From NCBI GenBank assembly GCA_047629355.1, contig JBLHWU010000224.1:1-9984 (forward strand): a stretch of DNA of 9,984 bases, written 5' to 3'. Position 1 is the first letter of the stretch. Every line of letters starts with the position of its first letter. The DNA is from CAYUNA01 sp047629355 (GTDB lineage Bacteria; Bacteroidota; Bacteroidia; Chitinophagales; Saprospiraceae). A program made the translations under genes and the position numbers. The notes under the pieces were generated by a model. The model worked only from the letters and a program-made list of their open reading frames with translations, searched no databases and was not told the origin of the DNA. Below are positions 1 to 5,855 of the stretch, piece by piece.

Positions 1-364
1 TTGGGATATTATAAGGGATGAAATAAGAGTATTTTATGATTGTATCTTCAGGTAAGATTAAGAATTTTGAATGAACCCCGCTTAATGCCAATAGGGAATT
101 TTTTATTGAACCAAATAGCGGCTTCCATTCTTTGTTTTTATTCAAATATTCAATGTGTGGGTTTCCTGAATCAGGAATTATAGAGAGGACTTCCAATCGT
201 TGAGTGCTGGGGTTTGTTAGAAGAATCTTTAAGGAAATTGGTTCTATGGGTGTAAACTTCTTTTGATTTTCTTCTAAAATCAATTTTAAAGGAAACTCTG
301 TTTGAGAAAAGTTTTTTCCTATAAAAACTAATTGGCAAATCAATAATATTATCGAAAATTTCAT
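1..364 (-). CDS. Unrecognised exported protein, 5' part only
   Basis: The minus frame starts at ATG 364-362 and stays open to the left edge, giving 121 complete codons with no stop, so the C-terminus is outside the window. Residues 1-20 form a signal peptide (MKFSIILL hydrophobic core, then GKNFSQ), so the product is probably exported by Sec. The mature part has alternating hydrophobic residues consistent with beta strands. Around residues 39-60 (PIEPISLKILLTNPSTQRL) it resembles Ig-like or intracellular-proteinase-inhibitor-like beta domains, but that is only an impression and I do not recognise the family. The next gene to the right is divergent, with a 281-bp spacer between them. Codon use resembles the neighbours. 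I am confident it is a gene and make no claim about function. Confidence 0.7.
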   Translation of the reverse strand, partial: MKFSIILLICQLVFIGKNFSQTEFPLKLILEENQKKFTPIEPISLKILLTNPSTQRLEVLSIIPDSGNPHIEYLNKNKEWKPLFGSIKNSLLALSGVHSKFLILPEDTIIKYSYFIPYNIP

Positions 365-645
365 GTCAAATGTTTTAACAATTTTGTTGAAAAGTGGTTA
401 TACACTTGAGGGATGAGTCTAAATGAAGAAATTACATAAATAATCCGAAGTTATGTAATCGCAATTTAGTATCAAATTTTTCACTCTTCATCGAAAAAAC
501 GTTTTGCTTTTCTAACTTTTACGTTATTTTGATAAAATCAATTTTTTTAACCACCTTTGAGGTGTGACTTTTTAGGAAAAACCATTCTAAAAAAGGCAAG
601 CATATTTTTTTAACCAATTTTTTAGAAAAACAAAACAATAAAAAT
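365..645. other. Divergent spacer between the exported-protein gene and lemA
   Basis: This 281-bp AT-rich stretch holds no convincing gene; a short minus frame crossing it reads through T/A runs and into lemA antisense. It must contain both divergent promoters. I could not find an exact TAnnTTTG box in either direction; the closest for lemA is TATTTTTT near 603. Two structures stand out: a perfect 9-bp inverted repeat at 431-459, and a small CACCT-TTG-AGGTG hairpin at 552-564. Confidence 0.6.
431..459. promoter_or_regulatory. Operator-like inverted repeat ATTACATAA-N11-TTATGTAAT
   Basis: ATTACATAA at 431-439 and TTATGTAAT at 451-459 are perfect reverse complements, separated by 11 bases. The half-site centres are 20 bp apart, about two helical turns, as expected for a dimeric regulator. 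The site lies in the divergent spacer, 67 bp from one start codon and 187 bp from the other. No regulator gene is in view, so the role is inferred from geometry only. Confidence 0.4.
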
Positions 646-1230
646 ATGAGACCAATAGTCTTATTAGGCGTTTTAGTATTGATGTTAATTGCTCTTTTTT
701 GGGGCTGCGGCACTTACAACACTTTCGTAGATAAGGAAGTCAATGTAGAAGAAACTTGGGGTAATGTTCAAAATGCTTACCAACGGCGGGCAGATTTGAT
801 TCCCAACTTGGTGAAAACCGTGAAGGGACAAGCAGATTTTGAGTCAGGTACTTTAGAAAAAGTAGTGCAGGCAAGAGCAAGTGCTACTTCCATAAAAGTT
901 GATGCTAATAATTTGACACCAGAGAATATGGCGAAATTTCAAAAAGCGCAATCTCAATTATCGGGTTCTTTGAGTCGATTAATGATGACGGTGGAAAAAT
1001 ATCCAGACTTGAAAGCCAATCAAGGTTTTATGCAATTGCAATCACAGTTGGAAGGAACGGAAAATCGCATCAAAGTGTCGCGGGATAAGTTTAACAAAAC
1101 TGTGAGTGCCTACAATAAATCAGTGCGAAAAATGCCTTCGGCGTTTGTTGCTTCGATTACAGGCTTTGGGGAGAAAGTAATGTTTGAAGCAGAAGCTGGG
1201 TCTGACCAAGCACCTGATGTAGACTTTTAA
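646..1230 (+). CDS. lemA: LemA family protein
   Basis: This 194-residue protein has one N-terminal membrane helix at about residues 4-20, followed by the LemA helical domain. The family hallmark is plain at residues 38-61: W, then VQNAYQRRADLIPNLV and TVKG. Later segments carry the usual Q-rich amphipathic helices (KFQKAQSQLSGSLSRLM; QLEGTENRIKVSRDKFN) and the YN motif near residue 137. The length is typical for the family. LemA proteins sit in the inner membrane with the helical domain outside; their biochemical role is not established. A Cys at residue 21 (FWGC) sits where relatives usually have another small residue, but FWG is a poor lipobox, so lipidation is doubtful. The gene leads a same-strand run with two TPM-domain genes, a pairing common in Bacteroidota. 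ATG 646 is the only start that keeps the membrane helix. Confidence 0.93.
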   Translation: MRPIVLLGVLVLMLIALFWGCGTYNTFVDKEVNVEETWGNVQNAYQRRADLIPNLVKTVKGQADFESGTLEKVVQARASATSIKVDANNLTPENMAKFQKAQSQLSGSLSRLMMTVEKYPDLKANQGFMQLQSQLEGTENRIKVSRDKFNKTVSAYNKSVRKMPSAFVASITGFGEKVMFEAEAGSDQAPDVDF

Positions 1231-1246
1231 TAAAGAAAAAAGGTGA

Positions 1247-1310
1247 ATTAGTCTGCTGCTATATCGGTGAATTGGTTTCTTACCATTAACCGGTATAGCC
1301 AAGGACTAAT
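1247..1310 (+). other. Long imperfect stem-loop between lemA and the first TPM gene
   Basis: The arms are ATTAGTC (1247-1253) with GACTAAT (1304-1310), and GCTATATCGGT (1258-1268) with ACCGGTATAGC (1289-1299, one wobble). A shorter inner pairing of TTGGT with ACCAA-like bases is interrupted. Together they form a 64-nt interrupted hairpin that fills most of the 98-bp spacer. No T-run follows, so it is not a standard terminator. It may tune expression of the downstream genes or mark a processing site; this is inference from pairing only. Confidence 0.5.
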
Positions 1311-1328
1311 CCATCAACATACCATTTT

Positions 1329-1757
1329 ATGATTAAATTTTTTCAAAAAAAAGGTGAACAACGGGTGATTTCTGCTATTCAAGAGACGGAATGTATGACT
1401 TCTGGTGAGGTTCGCGTACACGTACAAGAGCATTGTCGAGGTGATATTTTGAAAGATGCCGCGCGCGTTTTCAAAGCTCTAGCAATGGAAAAAACAGAGG
1501 AACGCAATGGTGTATTGATTTACATTGTACCCGAACGGCATAAATTTGCGGTGATTGGAGACAAAGCCATTAACGATAAAGTATCTGAAAATTACTGGGA
1601 TGATGTACGGGATGTAATGCAAAAACATTTTCGCAATCAGGATTTTACAGGAGGAACAGTGGCAGCTGTTCAGCTGGTTGGAAAGAAATTGAAAGAACAT
1701 TTTCCTTTTAAAGAAGGAGATAAAAACGAGCTACCGGATGATATTTCGTATGGTTAA
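1329..1757 (+). CDS. Cytoplasmic TPM-domain protein
   Basis: This is a 142-residue protein with no signal peptide or membrane helix, consisting almost wholly of one TPM domain (the TLP18.3/Psb32/MOLO-1 fold). Supporting segments are the N-terminal helix (KKGEQRVISAIQETE), the strand TSGEVRVHV near residues 24-31, RNGVLIYIVPERHKFAVIGD at about 59-78, and the closing helix FTGGTVAAVQLVGKKLKEHFP near 106-126. Plant relatives act in photosystem II repair and some have acid phosphatase activity; the function of this bacterial soluble subgroup is not settled. It lies between lemA and a second TPM gene, which it overlaps by 20 bp, so the two are likely translated in a coupled manner. The likely picture is one TPM domain inside the cell partnered with one outside. 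Confidence 0.9.
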   Translation: MIKFFQKKGEQRVISAIQETECMTSGEVRVHVQEHCRGDILKDAARVFKALAMEKTEERNGVLIYIVPERHKFAVIGDKAINDKVSENYWDDVRDVMQKHFRNQDFTGGTVAAVQLVGKKLKEHFPFKEGDKNELPDDISYG

Positions 1758-2562
1758 ATACTGTATTCTTTTCCTATTTTTAAGTTTGTCCTTTGGGCTG
1801 GAAGCTAAAGAAATTCCACCAAAACCCAATCCGCAGAAGTTGGTCAACGACTTTGCAGGGGTGCTGAATCGAGCGGAAGTTAATGGCTTGGAACGGCGAT
1901 TGGTGGCCTATGCAGATTCCACTTCGACGCAGATTGCAGTGGTCATCGAAAACTCTTTGGAAGGCGATGATGTCTTTGAATATTCCTTTCGATTGGCAGA
2001 AGCATGGGGCATTGGAACGGAAGGAAAGGACAATGGAATACTGGTTTATATTGCCATTCAAGACCGAAAATTATTTATTCACGTTGGTCCGGGCTTACAA
2101 GGTGTGGTGACGGATGGGATGACGAAGCAGGTGATTGAAAATATTATTAAACCCAACTTTAGAAGCCAAAAATATTACAACGGATTGTATCGCGGTACGA
2201 ATGCGCTGCAACAAATGGCGGAAGGCGAATTCAAAAATAACAATCCTCGTGGTCGTAGAAAGTCCAGTGGTTTTCCTTTTGAAATATTGATTTTCTTAGC
2301 GATTATCATTTTCATTATTTGGATGAATCAACGTGGGAATGATGGCAATGACGAAGGTGGTGGCTACCATCGTGGTGGTCGATATGATTACAATCGTAGA
2401 GGTCGAGGGGGCGGATGGATTTTCTTCCCTGGTAGCTTTGGCGGCGGCGGCGGTTCTGGTGGATTTGGCGGCGGCGGTGGCAGTGGCGGATTTGGCGGCG
2501 GCGGCTTCGGTGGATTTGGCGGTGGCGGATTTGATGGCGGAGGTGCTGGTGGGTCTTGGTAG
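1738..2562 (+). CDS. Exported membrane-anchored TPM-domain protein with glycine-rich tail (YgcG-like)
   Basis: The ORF encodes 274 residues. Residues 1-23 are a signal peptide (KYCILFLFLSLSFGLEA), the TPM domain spans about 33-160 (PQKLVNDFAGVL; KDNGILVYIAIQDRKLFIHV), a membrane helix spans about 179-196, and residues 199-274 are a basic then Gly/Phe-rich tail ending GGSW. With a cleaved signal and one stop-transfer helix, the TPM domain should be periplasmic and the tail cytoplasmic. This layout matches YgcG-type proteins often encoded beside LemA. The start may be ATG 1738 or ATG 1750; the second (MVKYCILF) gives a cleaner signal peptide and would overlap the upstream stop by only 8 bases. 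The stop is TAG, followed directly by a strong terminator. The function of the family is not established. Confidence 0.9.
   Translation: MIFRMVKYCILFLFLSLSFGLEAKEIPPKPNPQKLVNDFAGVLNRAEVNGLERRLVAYADSTSTQIAVVIENSLEGDDVFEYSFRLAEAWGIGTEGKDNGILVYIAIQDRKLFIHVGPGLQGVVTDGMTKQVIENIIKPNFRSQKYYNGLYRGTNALQQMAEGEFKNNNPRGRRKSSGFPFEILIFLAIIIFIIWMNQRGNDGNDEGGGYHRGGRYDYNRRGRGGGWIFFPGSFGGGGGSGGFGGGGGSGGFGGGGFGGFGGGGFDGGGAGGSW
2441..2553 (+). repeat. In-frame glycine-codon repeat (GGC/GGT-rich)
   Basis: The tail of the TPM protein is coded by tandem GGCGGCGGC/GGATTTGGC units giving repeated GGSGGFGGGG blocks. GC content jumps above the surrounding DNA, and long frames on the other strands here are by-products of this composition. 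Such tracts are prone to slippage, so tail length may vary between strains. Confidence 0.75.
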
Positions 2563-2572
2563 AATAAAAAAA

Positions 2573-2606
2573 GGCGACTGATTTTGACAATCAGTCGTCT
2601 TTTTTT
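2573..2606. terminator. Bidirectional intrinsic terminator
   Basis: An 11-bp stem (2573-2583 GGCGACTGATT with 2589-2599 AATCAGTCGTC, one G-U pair) and a 5-nt loop are preceded by seven A's (2566-2572) and followed by seven T's (2600-2606). It therefore works on both strands. It ends the lemA-TPM-TPM operon on the plus strand and the lipoprotein gene on the minus strand, whose TAA stop (2607-2605) overlaps the T-run. Confidence 0.9.
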
Positions 2607-2934
2607 ATTGGTCTACAGTGAAACCTAATTCTAAAAATGTAGGTAAATCTCGTTCTTCAATTTTTACGTCTGCCCTTTTACCTTCTGGACAATTACAGCA
2701 AATGATACATGCAACAGCCTGTCCATATTCAATAATCGTTACATCGTAATTTTTAATGTTTCCCGTAACAAAATAACAAGCAATTGCTGCTTCAATATCT
2801 TGAGTATCGCACTCTGATTCTTCCCAAAAATTGCATTCGCAAACAATTTCATATTGGATTTTTATCGTATTTTCTTCTTTTCCACAAGCAAGAAATATCA
2901 AACAAAATAAGCAGGCAGCAGTGATAAATTTCAT
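2605..2934 (-). CDS. Small cysteine-rich lipoprotein of unknown function
   Basis: This is a 109-residue protein with a lipoprotein signal: a hydrophobic stretch followed by FLAC at residues 14-17, so Cys17 should be lipidated. The next residues are GKEEN; a Lys followed by two acidic residues just after the lipid Cys resembles the surface-export signal described for Bacteroidota lipoproteins, so the protein may face outwards (inference). Eight further cysteines (32, 34, 42, 53, 76, 79, 80, 82), including CEC and CIICCNC, suggest disulfide bonding or metal binding. I do not recognise the family. The gene stands alone on the minus strand, convergent with the TPM operon and sharing its terminator. 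It lies 94 bp downstream of the antiporter gene and could be co-transcribed with it. Confidence 0.75.
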   Translation of the reverse strand: MKFITAACLFCLIFLACGKEENTIKIQYEIVCECNFWEESECDTQDIEAAIACYFVTGNIKNYDVTIIEYGQAVACIICCNCPEGKRADVKIEERDLPTFLELGFTVDQ

Positions 2935-2967
2935 TGGTATTATTTTTCAGTTTTAAAATATCGTTTG

Positions 2968-2985
2968 ACTATTTTTAAAAATAGT
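2968..2985. repeat. Perfect 18-bp palindrome ACTATTTTTAAAAATAGT
   Basis: The two 9-base halves are exact reverse complements with no spacer. It lies in the 94-bp gap between the antiporter stop and the lipoprotein start, 34 bp upstream of the latter on the minus strand. It could be an operator for the lipoprotein gene or a weak AT-rich terminator for the antiporter gene; A/T-rich composition makes chance more likely than usual. Confidence 0.45.
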
Positions 2986-3028
2986 AAGACCGTTGAAATA
3001 AACGAAATAGTTGGATTAGTGCTATATT

Positions 3029-3967
3029 TTAAATTGAGGAGCTCTCACAAATTTGCCCAACAAAATAAACATAAAACAACAACAACATAATTCCTTCCCA
3101 CCTTGAAATATTTCGTCCAATGCCCAAAAGCGTAAAAAATAACGTAACTGCAAACATAAATGGTAAGCTAAAATCCAAGACATCCGCAGGTATCGTCAAA
3201 TCTCCAAAGAGGCGAGAAATACCCATAACGGCAACGATATTAAAAATATTTGACCCCATCACGTTACCAATCGCGATGCCCGTTTTTCCTTTTCTGGCAG
3301 CAGCAACACTGACTGCAACTTCTGGTAAAGATGTTCCAAATGCAACCAAAGTCAAGGCAATAACACCAGGACTGATACCGCCAATAATGGCAATTTCTTG
3401 AATGGCTTGAATGGTGAAATTGGCACTCAAATAAATAAAAACGCCGCCTAAAATCATCAAGCCGTAGGTTTTCCAATCAGTTTTTGGGCGTTCTGAATCA
3501 TCAGGTTCTTCATCTCGATTAAAAGAATTGATTAAAAAGAGAAGCAGGAATAACAGAAAAAGAACGGTTTCAAACCAAGTGATTTTTAAATCCCAACAGG
3601 CAAACCATAGGTATAAAGACGTTCCGACCATAAAGGGGATATCCACGTCAATAATATTAAAGTCCAAGCGAATTTCCTTTGCAATAATGGCAGTTATTCC
3701 TAAAATTAGCAGCACATTGGCAATATTTGAACCCACTACACTATTGATGACAATTTCAGAATTGCCCGCAAAAACGGAAGCAATGGACGCCGCCAACTCG
3801 GGTAAAGATGTTCCAAATGCGACAATCGTAACGCCAACAATAAATGGAGAGATGCCGAAAGACAAGCCAATCTTTTCGGCAGACTCGACAAAAATGTCGG
3901 AAGACTTGAGTAAAACAATTAAACTCCCGAGAAACATTCCTAAGTATAAAAGTAAATCTGTGCTCAT
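3029..3967 (-). CDS. CaCA-family Na+/Ca2+ (or cation/H+) antiporter, YrbG-like
   Basis: This 312-residue polytopic inner-membrane protein carries both alpha repeats of the Ca2+/cation antiporter superfamily. The first spans about residues 38-90 (ISPFIVGVTIVAFGTSLPE; GSNIANV at 79-85). The second spans about 197-250 (ISPGVIALTLVAFGTSLPE; GSNIFNI at 238-244). The acidic residue of each GTSLPE motif is the expected ion-binding Glu. A hydrophilic acidic loop (RDEEPDDSER, 151-160) separates the halves, as in the family. The length is normal for bacterial members. It probably exports Ca2+ using the Na+ or proton gradient; the exact ion pair cannot be read from sequence. It starts at ATG 3967, 12 nt after a terminator-like hairpin in its leader, with a good -7 box just upstream. 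It appears intact. Confidence 0.92.
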   Translation of the reverse strand: MSTDLLLYLGMFLGSLIVLLKSSDIFVESAEKIGLSFGISPFIVGVTIVAFGTSLPELAASIASVFAGNSEIVINSVVGSNIANVLLILGITAIIAKEIRLDFNIIDVDIPFMVGTSLYLWFACWDLKITWFETVLFLLFLLLFLINSFNRDEEPDDSERPKTDWKTYGLMILGGVFIYLSANFTIQAIQEIAIIGGISPGVIALTLVAFGTSLPEVAVSVAAARKGKTGIAIGNVMGSNIFNIVAVMGISRLFGDLTIPADVLDFSLPFMFAVTLFFTLLGIGRNISRWEGIMLLLFYVYFVGQICESSSI

Positions 3968-3971
3968 AAGT

Positions 3972-4002
3972 AAAAAATGGCAGGACGGTTAATCGTCCTG
4001 CC
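3972..4002 (-). terminator. Terminator-like hairpin between the antiporter promoter box and its start codon
   Basis: Read on the minus strand, GGCAGGACG (4002-3994) pairs perfectly with CGTCCTGCC (3987-3979) around a 6-nt loop, and six T's follow at 3977-3972. The other strand has no T-run after the stem. It may end transcripts arriving from the gldN copies, act as an attenuator for the antiporter gene, or form a protective 5'-end hairpin, since transcription from the box at 4008-4015 would start at about its outer edge. Confidence 0.65.
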
Positions 4003-4007
4003 GCGTG

Positions 4008-4015
4008 CAAATGTA
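4008..4015 (-). promoter_or_regulatory. Bacteroidota -7 box TACATTTG for the antiporter gene
   Basis: The minus strand reads TTACATTTGCA here, an exact match to TAnnTTTG, 40 bp upstream of the antiporter ATG. The same 11-mer occurs upstream of tatC. No clear TTTG -33 element sits at the usual distance. Confidence 0.5.
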
Positions 4016-4039
4016 ATGGTTTTTTGCAAATGGTTAAAT

Positions 4040-4158
4040 ATTCAGCAGTTAGCAAATGGGCGGCGCACAGTGAATGGCTCACGGCGCACGGTGATTTAGT
4101 GGGTCGAGAAAGATGAAAAAATTTAAATTTAAATTTAATCATTTGCTGAATGCTGAAT
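4040..4158. repeat. Inverted-repeat-bounded spacer segment with ATTCAGCA-type ends
   Basis: TTCAGCAGTTAGCAAATG at 4041-4058 matches the reverse complement of 4140-4157 at 16 of 18 positions, and A4040/T4158 extends the pairing. Inside lie a GGCGCAC-type repeat block (4062-4093) and a palindromic triplet of AAATTT (4119-4136). There is no coding content. The right arm abuts the stop codon of the gldN copy (4160-4158). It could be a small non-autonomous element, a large hairpin, or a product of the ATTCAGCA repeat family. Confidence 0.5.
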
Positions 4159-4967
4159 TAATACGACCATAAACTGTGTTCATAATTGAAAACCTTGCGG
4201 CCAATTTTATCGGCTTGCAGTAGTAAATCCAATCCTGGAAATTGATTATTTAAATGGGTATCGCCAACATTTGATTCTTTATAAATGTAGCTGGAAAAAT
4301 TTCGCATTTCAAATAAGTCTTCCCAAGTTATGCTGCTGTTATCATTACTTGTATTGAAAACTTTCGCGCGGGCAAAAACTTCTCGCGCACTCGGATAATG
4401 CACCCAAAAAAGTGGTTTCTCATAAATGAAATTCCCGTTGTCATCATGCACATTTATCAGTGGAGCGATGCCAAGAATGCGAACTTTCATGGTTGCTGTT
4501 TGATTGTCGAAGTACCAAATTTCTTTGAGGCGATAGCGTTTCACATCTTCGTAATTAATTTCATTACGAATGATATTTACGGGACCTCCAATACCCCATT
4601 CACAATAGCTATAATTAATAATTGTATCAACCATGGTCAAAATTCCATTAATAGAATCCATAGGTAGCGGCATGGAAAAGTCATCTTTTTCAATATTGTA
4701 CAATCGCAACTTCCCTGCTCTCGCGGCATCAGTCAATATTTCAAAAAAAGTATTATCTGAATTCAAAAAGGGCTGGTTGATTCTTTCGCGCACATCAATG
4801 ACTCGCTAAATTCGTTTCTGCCACATAATGTCGCTTTCGTCCAGTTTGGGGTATTTTAAAAAAGTTTTTTCCTGTATGATTTCTCGTTTGGTAAAATCGT
4901 CTAAAGTTTGCGTAAAAATTGAAGAGCTAATAATTAGAATGATGAAAAGTAAAGTGGATTTTTTCAT
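4158..4967 (-). pseudogene. Second gldN copy (gldO-like) interrupted by one in-frame amber codon
   Basis: Starting at ATG 4967, the frame encodes a signal peptide (KKSTLLFIILIISSSIFTQ) and then aligns along its length with the neighbouring GldN. It is broken only by TAG at 4808-4806, codon 54. The intact copy has Trp (TGG) at the same codon number in the matching context (KRIWRVLDVRE versus KRI-stop-RVIDVRE). The remaining 215 codons are open to TAA at 4160-4158 and keep blocks such as QTATMKVRILGIAP, VHDDNGNF, YEKPLFW, TWEDLFEMR and FSSYIY. The full length would be 270 codons against 268 for the intact copy. A restart at GTG 4793 would lack the signal peptide, so it could not reach the periplasm. 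Adjacent gldN and gldO paralogues are known in Flavobacterium johnsoniae. Here the copy is a recent pseudogene, a sequencing error, or a read-through gene. Confidence 0.85.
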
Positions 4968-4982
4968 TTATTAGGTGTTTGA

Positions 4983-5024
4983 ATGTAGAGTAGAGACGCG
5001 ATGTATCGCATCTCTACTCTACAT
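4983..5024. repeat. 42-bp near-perfect palindrome between the two gldN copies
   Basis: The arms 4983-5002 and 5005-5024 pair at 19 of 20 positions (one C-A mismatch, 4997/5010) around a 2-nt centre. The core reads GTAGAGTAGAGACGCGAT and returns as ATCGCATCTCTACTCTAC. It lies between the stop of gldN and the start of its copy and has no T-run on either side, so it is not a normal terminator. Palindromes with a GTAGAGACGCGAT core are, as far as I recall, widely dispersed intergenic repeats in some bacterial genomes. Confidence 0.8.
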
Positions 5025-5040
5025 AACCGTGTGCTGTTTT
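5025..5040 (+). repeat. CCGTGTGCYGTTTT-family repeat, copy next to gldN stop
   Basis: AACCGTGTGCTGTTTT here matches AACCGTGTGCCGTTTT at 7996-8011 in 15 of 16 bases. The block touches the gldN stop codon (5042-5040) and belongs to the same degenerate intergenic family seen at 4062-4093, 5856-5886 and 7977-8008. Confidence 0.55.
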
Positions 5041-5843
5041 TAATAAGACCACAAATCATGTTCATAATTAAAAATCGTTCGCTCAATCTTATCGGCTTGC
5101 AAAAGCAAATCAACACCGGCATAATGCTCATCTAGTTTATAATCGCCGACATTCGATTCTCTATAAATATAGCTGGAAAATCGGCGCATTTCAAACAAGT
5201 CTTCCCAAGTCATGCGGCTGCTATCGTTGCCGGTATTGAAAACGGTTTCGCGTGCCAAGGCATTGCGGGAACTTGGATAATGAATCCAAAAAAGTGGTTT
5301 TTCGTAGCGGAAGTTCCCATTGTCATCATGCACCTCAATCATCGGCGCAATACCGAGAATCCGTACTTTCATCGTTGCCGTTTGGCTGTCGAACAACCAA
5401 GTTTCCTTAATTCTAAAGCGTTTAACATCTTCATCATTGATTTTATTTTGGACAACTTGCAACGTTTTTACATAAGTAACGGGATCCCAAACGGAAATGG
5501 TATCAGATTTAAAAAGTAGGTCATTTAATTCTTGGATGCTTAGTTCCTGTGAAAAATCATCCGTCTCTGTACTGTATAATTGAATTTCTTCAGCTTCTGC
5601 TGCACTTGTCAATATTTCAAAAAAGGATGCTTCTGGATAAGCAAACGGTTTATTGATTTTTTCGCGTACATCCAATACGCGCCAAATCCGTTTTTCCCAC
5701 ATAATATCTGCCTCTCGAATTGGTGGATATTTTAAAACGGGCTTTTCACGAACGACGCCTCGATTCGTAATGTCATTCAACGGTTGTGTAAAACCGACAG
5801 CACTAATTGATAAAATAGCTAAAGCAAAAAATAATTTTTTCAT
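5040..5843 (-). CDS. gldN: Type IX secretion / gliding motility protein GldN
   Basis: The product has 267 residues counting from ATG 5843 (MKKLFFALAILSISAVGFTQ), which gives a proper signal peptide. The frame remains open 15 codons further upstream, but that extension is coded by an intergenic repeat and should be ignored. GldN/PorN is a periplasmic protein that, with the outer-membrane lipoprotein GldK, forms the ring of the type IX secretion system and contacts the GldL-GldM motor. Family-like blocks include the N-terminal WEKRIWRVLDVREKIN (about 49-64), FFEILTSAAE, and the C-terminal TATMKVRILGIAP, VHDDNGNF, EKPLFWIHYPSSR and TWEDLFEMRRFSSYIY. It follows gldM on the same strand, but with a 302-bp spacer that may hold its own promoter, and it precedes an amber-interrupted second copy. 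Confidence 0.93.
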   Translation of the reverse strand: MKKLFFALAILSISAVGFTQPLNDITNRGVVREKPVLKYPPIREADIMWEKRIWRVLDVREKINKPFAYPEASFFEILTSAAEAEEIQLYSTETDDFSQELSIQELNDLLFKSDTISVWDPVTYVKTLQVVQNKINDEDVKRFRIKETWLFDSQTATMKVRILGIAPMIEVHDDNGNFRYEKPLFWIHYPSSRNALARETVFNTGNDSSRMTWEDLFEMRRFSSYIYRESNVGDYKLDEHYAGVDLLLQADKIERTIFNYEHDLWSY

Positions 5844-5855
5844 GGATTGTTTTTT

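Noticed and set aside
519..713. Short minus-strand frame over the lemA promoter region
   Set aside because: It overlaps the lemA start antisense, is rich in Lys, Phe and Ile from A/T runs, and has no signal or domain.
646..1230. LemA protein as a lipoprotein because of Cys21
   Set aside because: FWGC is a poor lipobox (bulky residues at -3 and -2), and the family normally keeps an uncleaved N-terminal membrane helix.
1883..2590. Several open frames on both strands over the second TPM gene
   Set aside because: They are shadows caused by GC-rich codon repeats in the glycine tail and by the strong coding frame; their products are low-complexity (His/Arg- or Ala/Val-rich).
3756..4142. Minus-strand frame across the antiporter start and the adjacent spacer
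   Set aside because: It overlaps the antiporter in a different frame and continues into repeat DNA; it has no family resemblance.
4158..4793. A separate 211-residue gene starting at GTG 4793
   Set aside because: It lies in frame with an upstream ATG and signal peptide across a single TAG, and aligns from residue 59 onward with GldN. Without the signal peptide it could not reach the periplasm, so the whole 4158-4967 unit was annotated as one interrupted gene.
4806..4808. TAG reassigned as a sense codon in this organism
   Set aside because: The TPM gene ends in TAG at 2560-2562 directly before a strong terminator; reading through it would run across the hairpin. TAG therefore acts as a normal stop here.
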